A stretch of 64,000 bases of DNA, taken from NCBI RefSeq assembly GCF_000019165.1, contig NC_010337.2, forward strand, positions 1,125,001 to 1,189,000, in the 5' to 3' direction. The stretch is from Heliomicrobium modesticaldum Ice1. GTDB lineage: Bacteria > Bacillota > Desulfitobacteriia > Heliobacteriales > Heliobacteriaceae. Position numbers and translations under genes: made by a program. The notes beneath the pieces are model-generated. The model was not told where the DNA came from, searched no databases, and worked only from the letters and a program-made list of their open reading frames with translations. Every line of letters starts with the position of its first letter. The first letter of the stretch is position 1. Positions 31,756 through 41,599 of the stretch are shown piece by piece.

Positions 31756-33543
31756 TTAGATATTAAATCCATTTACCAAGTCATTCAACTTCTTCAGATT
31801 CTCATTCGTCTCGTCCGACTTCTCCTTGATCGCCCCGACCTGATGCTGCATGTCAGCAGTTTGGACGGCCACCTGGGAGATGCCGTCGGCGCTCTCATTG
31901 ACGGCGGCGGTCATCTGCTGGATGGACTTGGCGATCGATTCCATCGTCTCATCCAAACGGTCACAGGTGCCCTTGAACTCTTCCATGAAGGTCTCAAAGC
32001 GTCTGGCGTCGGCGCTGTACTGTTCGGCGGCGTCGCGGAGTTTCGTTGTGCTGGTGATGACGCCCTCGTCCATGAAGTCGACGGCTTTGCCGGAGGTATC
32101 GGCCAGGAGGGCGACGGAGGCGCGAGCTGCCGTGACGATCTGTTGGATGTCCTCGACGGTCCGAGCCGATTCTTCGGCCAGTTTGCGGATCTCGCCGGCG
32201 ACGACGGCGAAGCCTCGGCCGACCTCGCCGGCGTGGGCAGCTTCGATGGCGGCGTTTAAGGCGAGCAGGTTCGTCTGTTCAGTGATGTGCAAAATGGCCT
32301 TGGCCAGCTCATCGATCTTCTCCACCTCCCGTGAGCCTTCGATGGCAGTCGTCAGTTGGCGCTTCATATCGGCGAAGACGGTCTGAGCCTGCTGGGCCGA
32401 GGCCAGGGCCTCTTCGCGGAGGCGGTTGGCCCGCTGGTCGATGGTGCGCGAAAGGGTAAGGCCCTCAGTCGCGTTTTGGTTCATCGAACGGGTTTGTTCG
32501 TGCACGGTTTCAATGGTGGCGTTGATCTGCTGGATCGTCGCCGCCGACTCCTCCATGGCGGCGCTGATCTCCTGGGTGATCGCCGTGGTCTCCATCGACT
32601 GGCGCGCCAGCTGATGGCAGGACTGGTCCACGTCATGGGCGTTTTGGGTGATCCGGCCTGACGATTCGATGACCTGTTGAAGGAACTGCCGTACTTGCGC
32701 CGTTAGGCCGTTCAGCGCTTGGGCCAGATCGCCGATCTCATCCTTGGCCTCGACATGGACATTGCGGATGGTGATTTTTCCGTCGGCATCTTTTTCGATG
32801 CCGGCCATCATCGCCCTCAGCGGGTTGGCGATGCGCTGGCTGAGGAAGACGGCGACGGTGCCGGAGACGAGCAGGGAGAGGAGGGAGAAAAAGGCTTCGA
32901 AGATGATCTCGCCCTTGGTCGTGTCCCATTGCTTCTGGCGGACCGCTTCGACGGCAGTCTCGATCTCGTCGACGTAGTTGCCGGTGCTGATGACCCAGCC
33001 CCATTCCTTGAAGAGCTTAGAGTAGGCGCGTTTGGGCGTCAGCCTGCCCGAACCTACGTCTTGCGGCTTCTCCCAGAGGTAATCGGTGTAGCCGTTGTTC
33101 TTGCCCTGGGCGGCGGCGACCACTTCCTGGACGATGTAGACGCCTTTGGGGTCCTGGCTGTTTTTGCGGTTAGACCCTTCCTGATAGGTCAGCATGGGGT
33201 GGGCGACGAGGGTATAGTCGACGGCATCGATCCAGAAGTAGCCGTCCTGTTTCTCGCCGTAACGGAGGCTTTTGATCATGTCGGTAGCCAGTTTTTTTGC
33301 CTGGACTTCGGTGAGTTCGCCCGTCTGTTGTTTGTTGTAGGCGTAGAGCAGTATGCCCATGGCCTGGTCGACCTGGCTTTTGATCAGGCTGTCATACTGG
33401 GCGTAGAGCTGGGCGCGCTTGTTGGCCACTTCCATCTGGGCGTTCTTGTAGATCCCCATGAGGCTGGTGCCGCCGAGGATAGCCGTCATCATGAAGGTGG
33501 TCAGCATGATGGCCACCATGATCTTATGCTTGATTTGTCTCAC
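31756..33543 (-). CDS. methyl-accepting chemotaxis protein with Cache sensor domain
   Basis: 595 residues from GTG with AGGAGG 8 nt upstream. Membrane segment 1 at about 8-30, an extracytoplasmic single-Cache domain ([30 protein letters not shown]), membrane segment 2 at about 215-235, HAMP, and the signalling domain with the hairpin tip [24 protein letters not shown]. It senses an external small molecule, probably an organic acid as in related Cache receptors, and signals to CheA/CheW, which are not in this window. It implies motility. Confidence 0.93.
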   Translation of the reverse strand: MRQIKHKIMVAIMLTTFMMTAILGGTSLMGIYKNAQMEVANKRAQLYAQYDSLIKSQVDQAMGILLYAYNKQQTGELTEVQAKKLATDMIKSLRYGEKQDGYFWIDAVDYTLVAHPMLTYQEGSNRKNSQDPKGVYIVQEVVAAAQGKNNGYTDYLWEKPQDVGSGRLTPKRAYSKLFKEWGWVISTGNYVDEIETAVEAVRQKQWDTTKGEIIFEAFFSLLSLLVSGTVAVFLSQRIANPLRAMMAGIEKDADGKITIRNVHVEAKDEIGDLAQALNGLTAQVRQFLQQVIESSGRITQNAHDVDQSCHQLARQSMETTAITQEISAAMEESAATIQQINATIETVHEQTRSMNQNATEGLTLSRTIDQRANRLREEALASAQQAQTVFADMKRQLTTAIEGSREVEKIDELAKAILHITEQTNLLALNAAIEAAHAGEVGRGFAVVAGEIRKLAEESARTVEDIQQIVTAARASVALLADTSGKAVDFMDEGVITSTTKLRDAAEQYSADARRFETFMEEFKGTCDRLDETMESIAKSIQQMTAAVNESADGISQVAVQTADMQHQVGAIKEKSDETNENLKKLNDLVNGFNI

Positions 33544-33836
33544 TGCGCATGCCTCCTATATCGTTGCTGTCTTTTCCTTGTGGACGCTTTTACGTCCCCT
33601 GCTTGGTCGCCTTTTTCTGTAAATATTTTTCTGTGAGGCTACCTTTTCTTCAGGAGAGCTGAAAAGTCCTTTGCAAATTTTTGTAAAAAAAGCGGGAGAT
33701 ACAATTTTGCAATTTTTTTAATATTTAGATTTTTTATACAAGGGCAATCTACCGAAAAGGATTTGTTCAGAAAAAAGCGAATGAGAAAGCAATAACATAG
33801 ACTAACGCCGTCGGCTCGAGGGAGGATGAACATCCT

Positions 33837-36140
33837 TTGTCAACGCAGTGGATCGACGAGATAAAAGCGATCATCCGTCATGAGAAAGGGCTTCATGCCC
33901 GCGTGGCAGCCATGATCGTGCAAAAGGCAAGCGAACTTAAGAGGCGGTACCGGGTCTCCCTCTTTTTGCGTCACCGGGACCGCAAGCCGGTGCCGGCCAC
34001 CACGCTGCTGCAACTGGTCTCTCTCGCTGTCCAGCCCGGTGAGGCCGTCTGGGTGTCGGCGAGGCCTGCAGAAGACACCGGTGAGACGCCCTTTCCGGCT
34101 GATGCAGATGCACCTTGCGCCGAAAGGCCGGGCAACGAGCCGCCGCAGGCCGCCATCGCCGTTGAGGAACTGGTGCGCTTCCTCGAAAGCGACTTCGCCC
34201 TTTCTGACGAACAGGTCCAGCGCCAGGTAGACAACCTCCTCCAGGACAGCGCCCTGACAGCGGGACAGGTCTTTGCCAGCATGGCTGACGGCCTGATCGT
34301 CACTGACGCCCACGATGTGGTCACCGTCTTCAATCCGGCCGCCGAGCGGATCATGGGCATGCGGGCCAGCGATGTGATTGGAAGGAAGGCGAAGGCGGTC
34401 ATCGCCGGATCGAGGATGCACATCGTCGCCGAGACAGGGCAGCCGGAACTGGGGCGGCGGCAGATGATCGGCGACGCGGTCATCCTCACCAATCGGACGC
34501 CCATCGTCGTCGACGGGCAGGTCAAAGGCGCCGTCGCCGTCTTTGAGGATATCTCGGCGCTGGAGAAGGTGACGCACGAACTGCACGAGGTGAAGGAACT
34601 GAAAGAGCGGCTGCAGCTGGTCCTCGAATCGGTGCAGGATGGCATTTGCGTCGTCGACCGGGAAGGTTGCGTCACCTATGTGAACCCCGCCTATGCCCGC
34701 ATCGTCAACGGCCGCCGGGAGGACCTGATCGGCCGGGATGTGCGGAACCTGTCGCCGCGGGGGGCGCGGCGGCAGGCTTTGGAGACGGGCAAGCCGGTAT
34801 TGGGCCATCTGGCGCAAAAGGACGGCGATGTGACCGTTATCGCCGACGCCTATCCCATCATCGTCGATGGGGAGGTGACCGGGGTGGTCTCCATTGTCAA
34901 GACCCTCACCGATGTGCAGACACTGGCCGAGAAGCTGAACCGCATGGCCGCCCGCGCCGAGTATTTGGAGCAGGAACTGCGGCGGGCGAAAAAACCGGGC
35001 GGCGCTTTCGCGCGCTTCATCGGCCAGAGCGGCAAGGTGCGCGACGCCTTGGCGATGGCGGAAAAGGCGGCCGAGGGACCGGCGACGGTGCTCATCCGCG
35101 GTGAGAGCGGCACCGGCAAGGAGCTGGTGGCCGAAGGCATCCATGAATCGGGGCCGCGATCTAAGGGACCCTTTATTCGCGTCAACTGTGCCGCCATCCC
35201 TGAGACCTTGTTGGAGAGCGAGCTCTTCGGCCATGAAAAGGGCGCCTTCACCGGCGCTATCAAACGCAAGCTGGGCAAGTTCGAGCTGGCCCACAAGGGC
35301 ACCCTCTTCCTCGACGAAATCGGCGAGTTGGACAAGGGCATGCAGGCCAAGCTGCTTCGCGTGCTTCAGGAAAAAGAGATCAGCCGCATCGGCGGCGAAG
35401 AGACGTTCACAGTCGACGTGAAGATCATCGCCGCCACCAATCAGGACCTCGAAAGGCTGGTGGCCGAAGGCCGTTTTCGGGAAGACCTTTACTACCGGTT
35501 GAATGTCATTCCGATCTTGCTGCCGCCGCTCCGTGAACGCAAAGAAGACATCCCTCTATTGGTGGAACATTTCCTCCAGCAGACCGGGCGGGAACAGGGC
35601 AAGGCGCTGCGAGGCATCCACAGCGACGCACTGGAGGCGTTGATGCATTACAGCTGGCCGGGCAACGTGCGCGAGCTGGCCAACCTGATCGAGCGGGTCG
35701 TCACCTTGAGCGACGGCCCTTGGATCACCGACAGTGATCTGCCCACCTACCTCCGGGAGCGGGCGGCCGAGGAAAATCATGAAGGGAGGCCTCTTGAAGA
35801 GCGACCTGCTGGCGGGAGATACGGCGCAGGGGAACGCGGATATAACGGAAGAGAGCACAAGATTGGCAGGTCGGTCGGGGGAATCAGCGGCTCCCTTTTC
35901 AGGGAGAATAGGTGGGAGGAACAGGGTGACGCGCCGCTGTTGACCTGGGAAGCATACGAACAGCAGATCATCACCTTGGCTCTGCGCCGGCACGGCAGCT
36001 TCAACGCCGCCGCCAAAGCCCTGGGACTGACTCATAAAACCGTGGCGGCGAAAGCCCGCAAGTACGGCATCGACAAGAACGAAGCCGGTGCAGGCCCTGG
36101 GAAAAAAGGAGCGGCCTTGGGAAAAAGTATCAACGAATGA
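33837..36140 (+). CDS. sigma-54-dependent activator with N-terminal HPr-like domain
   Basis: 767 residues from TTG (GGAGG 11 nt upstream). Domains: an HPr-like domain (about 8-95) with the phosphorylatable-His motif KGLHARV (His20); two PAS domains (about 145-250 and 270-370); an AAA+ domain with Walker A GESGTGKE, the sigma-54 contact motif GAFTGA and LFLDEIGEL; a linker of low complexity; and a Fis-type HTH near the C-terminus ([27 protein letters not shown]). The gene lies immediately before a -24/-12 promoter and a PTS-dependent dihydroxyacetone kinase operon. I infer that the phosphorylation state of EI/HPr/DhaM is read through its HPr domain to control dha expression. Confidence 0.93.
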   Translation: MSTQWIDEIKAIIRHEKGLHARVAAMIVQKASELKRRYRVSLFLRHRDRKPVPATTLLQLVSLAVQPGEAVWVSARPAEDTGETPFPADADAPCAERPGNEPPQAAIAVEELVRFLESDFALSDEQVQRQVDNLLQDSALTAGQVFASMADGLIVTDAHDVVTVFNPAAERIMGMRASDVIGRKAKAVIAGSRMHIVAETGQPELGRRQMIGDAVILTNRTPIVVDGQVKGAVAVFEDISALEKVTHELHEVKELKERLQLVLESVQDGICVVDREGCVTYVNPAYARIVNGRREDLIGRDVRNLSPRGARRQALETGKPVLGHLAQKDGDVTVIADAYPIIVDGEVTGVVSIVKTLTDVQTLAEKLNRMAARAEYLEQELRRAKKPGGAFARFIGQSGKVRDALAMAEKAAEGPATVLIRGESGTGKELVAEGIHESGPRSKGPFIRVNCAAIPETLLESELFGHEKGAFTGAIKRKLGKFELAHKGTLFLDEIGELDKGMQAKLLRVLQEKEISRIGGEETFTVDVKIIAATNQDLERLVAEGRFREDLYYRLNVIPILLPPLRERKEDIPLLVEHFLQQTGREQGKALRGIHSDALEALMHYSWPGNVRELANLIERVVTLSDGPWITDSDLPTYLRERAAEENHEGRPLEERPAGGRYGAGERGYNGREHKIGRSVGGISGSLFRENRWEEQGDAPLLTWEAYEQQIITLALRRHGSFNAAAKALGLTHKTVAAKARKYGIDKNEAGAGPGKKGAALGKSINE

Positions 36141-36167
36141 GCCGACGGCTTGATACTTTTTTCCAAG
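36116..36167 (+). repeat. 18-bp inverted repeat across the activator stop codon
   Basis: CTTGGGAAAAAGTATCAA (36116-36133) and TTGATACTTTTTTCCAAG (36150-36167) pair with one mismatch. The TGA stop lies in the 16-nt loop. It may be a terminator (T6 in the distal arm) or, given the adjacent sigma-54 promoter, an enhancer-binding site about 150 bp upstream of it. Confidence 0.6.
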
Positions 36168-36294
36168 CAAACATCTGTTGAGACGGGCCCTACGCTCTTC
36201 TCAAGCCCTCGCCAAAGGCTGTACCTTCGCCTGTGCGCCGCCTTCGGGCGTATTTCAGCCCCCTTTGGCATTCACCGGTTAAAACTCCACCGCA

Positions 36295-36311
36295 TTGGCA
36301 TGGTTCTTGCA
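36295..36311 (+). promoter_or_regulatory. sigma-54 (-24/-12) promoter for the dha-PTS operon
   Basis: TTGGCATGGTTCTTGCA matches TGGCAC-N5-TTGCW closely: GG at 36297-36298 and GC at 36309-36310, the required 12-bp phase. It lies ~100 bp before dhaK, immediately downstream of a sigma-54 activator gene. Gap 36141-36413 holds no gene. Confidence 0.82.
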
Positions 36312-36413
36312 ATAACAAGTAGCAGGTTGTATCGGGCGGAGATTTTTCTCAAAGGGACAAACAAAATCTCATGCGCCCTAACGACAAAAAATTATTTGCG
36401 GAGGCGGATGACA

Positions 36414-37412
36414 ATGAAAAAGGTCATCAATCAGGCGGAACAAGTCGTCGAAGAAATGCTGCAAGGTATCGTCCTCGCCCATCCCCAGTATGTGAAGCGG
36501 GTGGAAGGTTTCGACGTCATTGTCCGCGCCGATGCGCCTGTGGCCGGCAAGGTCGCCCTCGTCAGCGGCGGCGGCAGCGGTCATGAACCCTCCCACGGCG
36601 GGTTCGTCGGCCGGGGCATGTTGGACGGCGCAGTGGCCGGTGCCGTCTTCACCTCGCCCACGCCGGATCAGGTCTATGAAGCCGTCAAGGCAGTCGACAG
36701 CGGCAAGGGCGTCCTGCTGGTGATCAAGAACTACACCGGCGACGTGATGAACTTTGAAATGGCGGCAGAGATGGCCGAAGCTGACAACATCCAGGTGGCC
36801 AAGGTGGTCGTCAATGATGACGTGGCCGTGGAAAACAGCACCTGGACTACCGGCCGCCGCGGCATCGCCGGCACCGTTTTTGTTCATAAGATCGCCGGCG
36901 CCAAGGCTGAAAAGGGCGCCAGCCTGGAAGAGGTCAAAGCTGTCGCCGAAAAGGTGATCGCCAATGTGCGCTCCATGGGCATGGCTCTTTCGCCCTGCAC
37001 CGTGCCGGCTGCCGGCAAGCCGAGCTTCACCCTGGCTGAAGACGAAGTGGAGATCGGCATGGGCATCCATGGCGAACCGGGCACTCATCGCGAAAGGATC
37101 GGCAGCGCCGATGAAACGGTCACCCACCTGCTCGACAAAATCCTGGCCGATATCGACGTCGCCGCCGGTGACGAGGTAGCCGTCCTGATCAACGGCCTCG
37201 GCGCCACCCCCTTGATGGAACTTTATGTGGTCAACCGCAGGGTGGCCGAGCTCCTCGGCGAAAAAGGCATCCAGATCGCCAAGACCTACGTGGGTAACTA
37301 TATGACCTCGCTGGAAATGGCAGGGTTCTCTATCTCCCTGCTGAAGCTCGACGCCGAGTTGAAGGAGCTGCTGCTGGCACCGGCGGATACGCCTGCTTTC
37401 GTCCAGTTCTAG
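36414..37412 (+). CDS. dhaK: dihydroxyacetone kinase subunit DhaK
   Basis: 332 residues from the second of two close ATGs, GGAGG 9 nt upstream. DhaK binds dihydroxyacetone covalently; the hemiaminal-forming histidine corresponds to His219 in [25 protein letters not shown] is the family signature. In this PTS-type enzyme the phosphoryl group comes from DhaL-bound ADP recharged by DhaM, not from free ATP. Long upstream frame to 36150 has no support. Confidence 0.96.
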   Translation: MKKVINQAEQVVEEMLQGIVLAHPQYVKRVEGFDVIVRADAPVAGKVALVSGGGSGHEPSHGGFVGRGMLDGAVAGAVFTSPTPDQVYEAVKAVDSGKGVLLVIKNYTGDVMNFEMAAEMAEADNIQVAKVVVNDDVAVENSTWTTGRRGIAGTVFVHKIAGAKAEKGASLEEVKAVAEKVIANVRSMGMALSPCTVPAAGKPSFTLAEDEVEIGMGIHGEPGTHRERIGSADETVTHLLDKILADIDVAAGDEVAVLINGLGATPLMELYVVNRRVAELLGEKGIQIAKTYVGNYMTSLEMAGFSISLLKLDAELKELLLAPADTPAFVQF

Positions 37413-37560
37413 TAGATGAAAGCTGCCTGATTTTTCGGCTGGCGCAACCCGGCCTAATGCCTGCACACATCGGCAGCCCGACGGGCGATCATGGCTGCCA
37501 TCCTCCTGGATCGAGCAAGATTTTTAGCCGGCTCTGCGCCGGCGGTCAGAGGTGACGCTG

Positions 37561-38190
37561 TTGAATAATCCAGCCATCGCATTGATCGGGGCGGTGGCCG
37601 ATGCCATCGTCCAAAACAAGGATTTCCTGACCTCTCTCGACGCGGCCATCGGCGACGCCGATCACGGCATCAACCTGTCCCGCGGCGTCGAAGCGGTGCG
37701 GGCGAAGGCGGCCGCCTCGCCGAACGCCGATATCGGTGCATTGCTGAAGATGGTCGGCATGACCCTCATCTCCACCGTCGGCGGCGCTTCCGGCCCCCTT
37801 TACGGCACCGCCTTCCTGCGCGCCGCCGCGCCCGCCCAGGGGAAAAGGGCGTTAGACGGTGAGACGGTCAAAGAGATGCTGGCCGCCGCCATTCAGGGGA
37901 TCAAGGACCGGGGCAAGGCTACCCGGGGAGAAAAAACCATGCTTGACGCGCTGGAGCCGGCCTTTGAGGCTTTTGTCCAGGGCCTGGAGGCGCAAAAGCC
38001 CCTCGTTGAATGTCTGGAGGCGGCCACTGCGGCAGCCCGCCAGGGCGTCGAGTTCACCAAAACCATCGTTGCCACCAAGGGCCGGGCCAGCTACCTCGGC
38101 GAACGCAGCAAGGGCCACCAGGATCCGGGGGCCACGTCTGCTGCGATCATGCTGGCGGCCATCACCGATTTTTGCCGCAAGGCGCCATAA
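37561..38190 (+). CDS. dhaL: dihydroxyacetone kinase subunit DhaL
   Basis: About 209 residues from TTG with GAGGTGA 5 nt upstream (GTG 37552 is the alternative). The nucleotide/Mg site aspartates lie in LDAAIGDADHGINLSRG, and GGASGPLYGTAFL and GRASYLGERSKGHQDPGATSA are family hallmarks. DhaL carries ADP as a fixed cofactor that is phosphorylated by DhaM and donates to DhaK. Confidence 0.95.
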   Translation: MNNPAIALIGAVADAIVQNKDFLTSLDAAIGDADHGINLSRGVEAVRAKAAASPNADIGALLKMVGMTLISTVGGASGPLYGTAFLRAAAPAQGKRALDGETVKEMLAAAIQGIKDRGKATRGEKTMLDALEPAFEAFVQGLEAQKPLVECLEAATAAARQGVEFTKTIVATKGRASYLGERSKGHQDPGATSAAIMLAAITDFCRKAP

Positions 38191-38203
38191 GGGGGGTAAG
38201 CCA

Positions 38204-38599
38204 ATGGTCGGCATCGTCATCGTCTCCCATAGCGCCAAAGTGGCCGAGGGCATCTGCGATCTGGCCCGGCAGATGGCCAAGGCGGATCAAAAAATCCTGC
38301 CTGCCGGCGGCATGGCCGACGGTTCCATCGGCACTGACGCCTTCAAAGTGAGTGAAGCCATCCAAGCCGCCTGGAGCGACGACGGGGTGCTTGTCCTCGT
38401 CGATCTGGGCAGCGCCCTCCTCAGCACCGATACGGCGATGGAATTTCTCGATGAAGGAATCCGCGAGCGGGTCCGCGTCGCCGACGCCCCCATCCTGGAA
38501 GGGGCCATCGGCGCCGCCGTTGAGGCGTCCGTGGGCAGCTCCTTAGAGCAAGTGCTGGCGACGGCGGAAGGCGCCAGGGAGATGCGCAAAATCATCTAG
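38204..38599 (+). CDS. dhaM: dihydroxyacetone kinase phosphotransfer subunit DhaM (EIIA-Man-like)
   Basis: 131 residues, a single mannose-type EIIA domain with active His9 (VSHS) and LVDLGSALLSTDTAME. It lacks the fused HPr and EI-like parts found in E. coli DhaM; here those are separate genes just downstream. It takes phosphate from HPr and passes it to DhaL-ADP. Confidence 0.95.
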   Translation: MVGIVIVSHSAKVAEGICDLARQMAKADQKILPAGGMADGSIGTDAFKVSEAIQAAWSDDGVLVLVDLGSALLSTDTAMEFLDEGIRERVRVADAPILEGAIGAAVEASVGSSLEQVLATAEGAREMRKII

Positions 38600-38717
38600 T
38601 TTCACAAGAAACACTTTTTTCCAATAAAACATTTTTCTGAAATATTTAGTTCCCAAAATAGGTCGGGGGGCGGCAGAACCGCCCCTGCCGACTTTCCAGC
38701 CCGAGGAGGTGATTCCG

Positions 38718-38984
38718 TTGACAGAGATTCAACTGGTCTTGACGAATCCCACAGGTCTGCATGCGCGGCCGGCCTCCCAGTTTGTGCAGACGGCAGCTCG
38801 TTTTAAGAGCAAAGTCCAGATCGTGGCCGGCGACAAGAGGGCCGATGGTAAGAGCATTTTGAATGTCATGACCTTGGGATTGAAGAAGGGTGCCGCTTTC
38901 ACGGTGTCCGCTGACGGCGAGGATGAAGCCGAATGCCTGGCCGCCTTGCAGGCGCTGGTCGAGGGCAACTTTGGCGAAGGGTAG
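38718..38984 (+). CDS. ptsH: phosphocarrier protein HPr
   Basis: 88 residues from TTG with GGAGG 8 nt upstream. His15 (GLHARPAS) takes phosphate from EI, and Ser46 (DGKSILNVM) is the HPr-kinase site typical of Firmicutes, so it could also serve catabolite regulation. It sits between dhaM and the EI gene; whether it is the only HPr of the cell cannot be seen. A weak stem GTTTC/GAAAC with T6 lies after dhaM (38600-38622). Confidence 0.94.
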   Translation: MTEIQLVLTNPTGLHARPASQFVQTAARFKSKVQIVAGDKRADGKSILNVMTLGLKKGAAFTVSADGEDEAECLAALQALVEGNFGEG

Positions 38985-38993
38985 GGAGCGGCG

Positions 38994-40721
38994 GTGACAA
39001 CTTTTTTTGGCAGGGGCGTCGTGTCCGGTGTCGCCCTGGGCCGGATCAAACGACCGGCTCAGGACCTGACGGCCTATCTGGATCGATACCGCCCCGGTTC
39101 CGTGGAAGAAGAGACGTCCAGGCTGGAGCAGGCGCTCGCCGGTGCGAAGGAACAGTTGCAGGCGCTCCTATCCGGGCCGGCTGTCGATGACACCTTGTCG
39201 GCTATCATGGAAGCCCATGTGATGATGCTCGACGACCCTGGACTCGTAGCGTCTATAATGGAAAAAATCCGAGAGGGCGACAGCGCTCCCCGGTCTGTCC
39301 TGGCTGCCTGCGAGGCTTATGCTGCCCAGTTTGCAGCCCTTGACGACCCTTACCTGCGCGAGCGGTCCGCCGACATCCGGGACATTGGACGGCGGGTGGC
39401 CGGACTGCTGCTGGGGGTGGACGGCGAGGGGGAAAAGGCGCGGGGCATGGCAGACAGTGGGGTTGTCCTATGCGCCAGCGACATGGAGCCCTCTGCCGTG
39501 GCCGCCTACCCGCCGGGACAACTGCAAGCCCTGCTTTTGGGCCAGGGGAGCACCACCTCTCACGCCGTGATCATCGCCAAAGCCCAAGGTATCGTGACCG
39601 TTGTTGGTCTTGGAGAGGCCGTCGACCAAATCCCCGACGGCGCCGAGGTCATCGTCGACGGCGCTTCCGGCGAGGTGCGATTATCTCCCGATGAGAAGGA
39701 ACGCAACGCTGTTCTGGTGCGGATCGCAGCGCAGGCGGAGCGACGGCGGAAGGATCTGGCCGAGGCGACCCTGCCTGCCGTTACACGCGATGGTGTGAAG
39801 GTCCAGTTGGCGGCCAATATCGGTTCGCCTGGCGAATGGGAGAAGGCGCGGGCGCTGGGGGCCGAAGGGGTGGGCCTGTTTCGCAGCGAATTTTTGTTCA
39901 TGGAACGGGACGCTCTCCCGAGTGAAGAGGAGCAGTTCGCCGCTTACCGCCAGGCGGCGGAAGGCTGTGGCGGACACCTCTGTGTGATCCGCACCCTCGA
40001 CATCGGTGGCGATAAACCTTTGGCCCATCTGGCCATCGGTCACGAAGACAACCCCTTTCTGGGTTGGCGGGCGATCCGCATCAGCCTGGAACGAACCGAT
40101 CTGTTCCGCACTCAGTTGAAGGCCATTCTCCGGGCCGGTTGCTATGGCAAGGTGGCCCTTATGCTGCCCATGGTGATCAGCGTCGGCGAGATCCGCCAGG
40201 CCCGAGCCATCCTCACCGAGGCAGCCGAGGAGTTGGCGCGGGAGGGGCGGGAATTTGCCGCCAATGTCCCCGTCGGCATCATGGTCGAGACGCCGGCGGC
40301 GGCTGCCACCGCATCGCTGCTGGCGCCGGCCTGTGACTTTTTCAGCATCGGCACGAACGACCTCGTCCAATACACCCTGGCTGTCGACCGGGGCAACCCT
40401 AAAGTGGCCCCCTTGTACAACCACTTTCATCCGGCTGTCCTCCGGCTCATCGACGCCACCATCCAGGCGGCGCGGCAGCAGGGGATCTGGGTGGGCATGT
40501 GCGGCGAGATGGCAGGCGATCCCTTGGCGGCGCCCCTCTTGGTCGGCATGGGCATCGACGAGTTGAGCATGAGCGCCCCCTCGATCCCGCAGGTCAAGGC
40601 GGTCATCCGCAGTCTTTCCGTCAGCGAGGCGCAAAAGGTGCGGAAAGCGGTGCTGGCTATGGAGGACGCTGCGGCAATCCGGGCTTACCTGGAGAAATGG
40701 CGCCAGTCTGCTGCGCGCTAA
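38994..40721 (+). CDS. ptsI: PTS enzyme I (phosphoenolpyruvate-protein phosphotransferase)
   Basis: 575 residues from GTG, 9 nt after HPr. The phosphorylated histidine is His190 in GSTTSHAVIIAKAQG. The PEP-binding barrel shows IRTLDIGGDKPL, GLFRSEFLFMERD, SIGTNDLVQYTLAVDRGN and the Cys of WVGMCGEMAGD. It starts the chain PEP-EI-HPr-DhaM-DhaL-DhaK. No sugar permease (EIIBC) is in the cluster, so the system appears dedicated to dihydroxyacetone and signalling. Confidence 0.96.
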   Translation: MTTFFGRGVVSGVALGRIKRPAQDLTAYLDRYRPGSVEEETSRLEQALAGAKEQLQALLSGPAVDDTLSAIMEAHVMMLDDPGLVASIMEKIREGDSAPRSVLAACEAYAAQFAALDDPYLRERSADIRDIGRRVAGLLLGVDGEGEKARGMADSGVVLCASDMEPSAVAAYPPGQLQALLLGQGSTTSHAVIIAKAQGIVTVVGLGEAVDQIPDGAEVIVDGASGEVRLSPDEKERNAVLVRIAAQAERRRKDLAEATLPAVTRDGVKVQLAANIGSPGEWEKARALGAEGVGLFRSEFLFMERDALPSEEEQFAAYRQAAEGCGGHLCVIRTLDIGGDKPLAHLAIGHEDNPFLGWRAIRISLERTDLFRTQLKAILRAGCYGKVALMLPMVISVGEIRQARAILTEAAEELAREGREFAANVPVGIMVETPAAAATASLLAPACDFFSIGTNDLVQYTLAVDRGNPKVAPLYNHFHPAVLRLIDATIQAARQQGIWVGMCGEMAGDPLAAPLLVGMGIDELSMSAPSIPQVKAVIRSLSVSEAQKVRKAVLAMEDAAAIRAYLEKWRQSAAR

Positions 40722-40745
40722 CAATGTCACTGACGATGACAGAAG

Positions 40746-40798
40746 GACTGTTCACCTGACGGGGATTTCCCCGGCGGTGACGGTCTTTTTTTTTTTTA
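40746..40798 (+). terminator. terminator of the dha-PTS operon
   Basis: CACCTGACGGGGA / TCCCCGGCGGTG form a hairpin followed by about eleven T. Confidence 0.85.
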
Positions 40799-40823
40799 TC
40801 ACACAAAGAGTCCATCATCGGAA

Positions 40824-40861
40824 TTGACTTTTCTGACCACTAGTGATAATATGTCAGTAGT
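40824..40861 (+). promoter_or_regulatory. promoter and candidate operator of the padR operon
   Basis: TTGACT (40824-40829) and TAATAT (40847-40852) are 17 bases apart. An inverted motif ACTAGTGA..CAGTAGT (40839-40861) covers the spacer and -10 region, where a repressor would block RNA polymerase. A similar element occurs at 43366-43387. Confidence 0.6.
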
Positions 40862-40984
40862 TACAGGGAAACACTATGTTGTCGGCCATCCAGCAAGGCT
40901 TATATGGCCATCGCCCGCGAGATCGTGAGCGCCTGCGGGCAACCGGCGAAAGGTGCGACAGCGCAGTTGTAAGGAGGGACGCAT

Positions 40985-41599
40985 ATGTTTATAGGTAGTC
41001 AAGGCCACGGTTCCGGCCCAGGCCCGGCTCCGGGCCTGGGAGAGGGAAGCGGACGAGGTCAAGGTCCCGGTCCCGGTCGCGGTCCCGGTCGCGGTCGCGG
41101 GCGCTGCCGTTGCGGCGGGATGGGCGGCGGACGCTCCGATTCGCTGGTCTTTCCCGGCGTGCTGCTGAGCCTGCGCCAGCGGCCGGCGCACGGGTACGAA
41201 TTGATGGAAAAACTGGAGCAAATGCACTTTGTGTCCGCCCTGCCGGATCCGGCGGTGATTTACCGTTATCTGCGGCGGCTGGAAGAGGAGGGGATGGTCG
41301 AATCCCGGCTGGAGCCTGGACAAGGCGGTCCGGCGCGGAAGGTTTACTCCTTGACGGCCGAAGGAGAGAGCTACCTGCAGGCCTGGGTGATCCGGATCGG
41401 CAAGCAAAAAAACGATCTGGAGGCTTTTCTTCAAGCCGCCGAAAGAGCGGCGGGAGCGCCCGGGTCTGCCGGTGGCGAAAGTGCCGCTCCATCTGCCGGT
41501 GAGTCTGCTGCGAAAGGGACCAGCGAATCTGGCGGCGGTGATGCCGATCGCCGTTCAACGGGTCAAGCAGACGGCGGGAGTGCCGGTGACAGCCAATGA
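40985..41599 (+). CDS. PadR family transcriptional regulator with Gly/Pro/Arg-rich N-terminus
   Basis: 204 residues, RBS AAGGAGGG. The central winged helix (about 52-145) is PadR-like: LRQRPAHGYELMEKLEQ and VIYRYLRRLEEEGMVES. It is preceded by ~45 residues of GPG/GRG repeats ending in CRCGG (encoded by tandem 6-nt repeats around 41057-41105) and followed by a Gly/Ser/Ala-rich tail. Both ends are likely disordered. PadR proteins are usually repressors of adjacent genes. Its stop overlaps the next gene (ATGA), so it probably regulates its own operon. Confidence 0.88.
   Translation: MFIGSQGHGSGPGPAPGLGEGSGRGQGPGPGRGPGRGRGRCRCGGMGGGRSDSLVFPGVLLSLRQRPAHGYELMEKLEQMHFVSALPDPAVIYRYLRRLEEEGMVESRLEPGQGGPARKVYSLTAEGESYLQAWVIRIGKQKNDLEAFLQAAERAAGAPGSAGGESAAPSAGESAAKGTSESGGGDADRRSTGQADGGSAGDSQ

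Noticed and set aside
41057-41105. CRISPR-like or microsatellite array in the padR gene start
   Set aside because: The 6-nt GGTCCC/GGTCGC repeats are in frame and encode a GPGR tract; no spacers. No CRISPR array was seen anywhere in the window.
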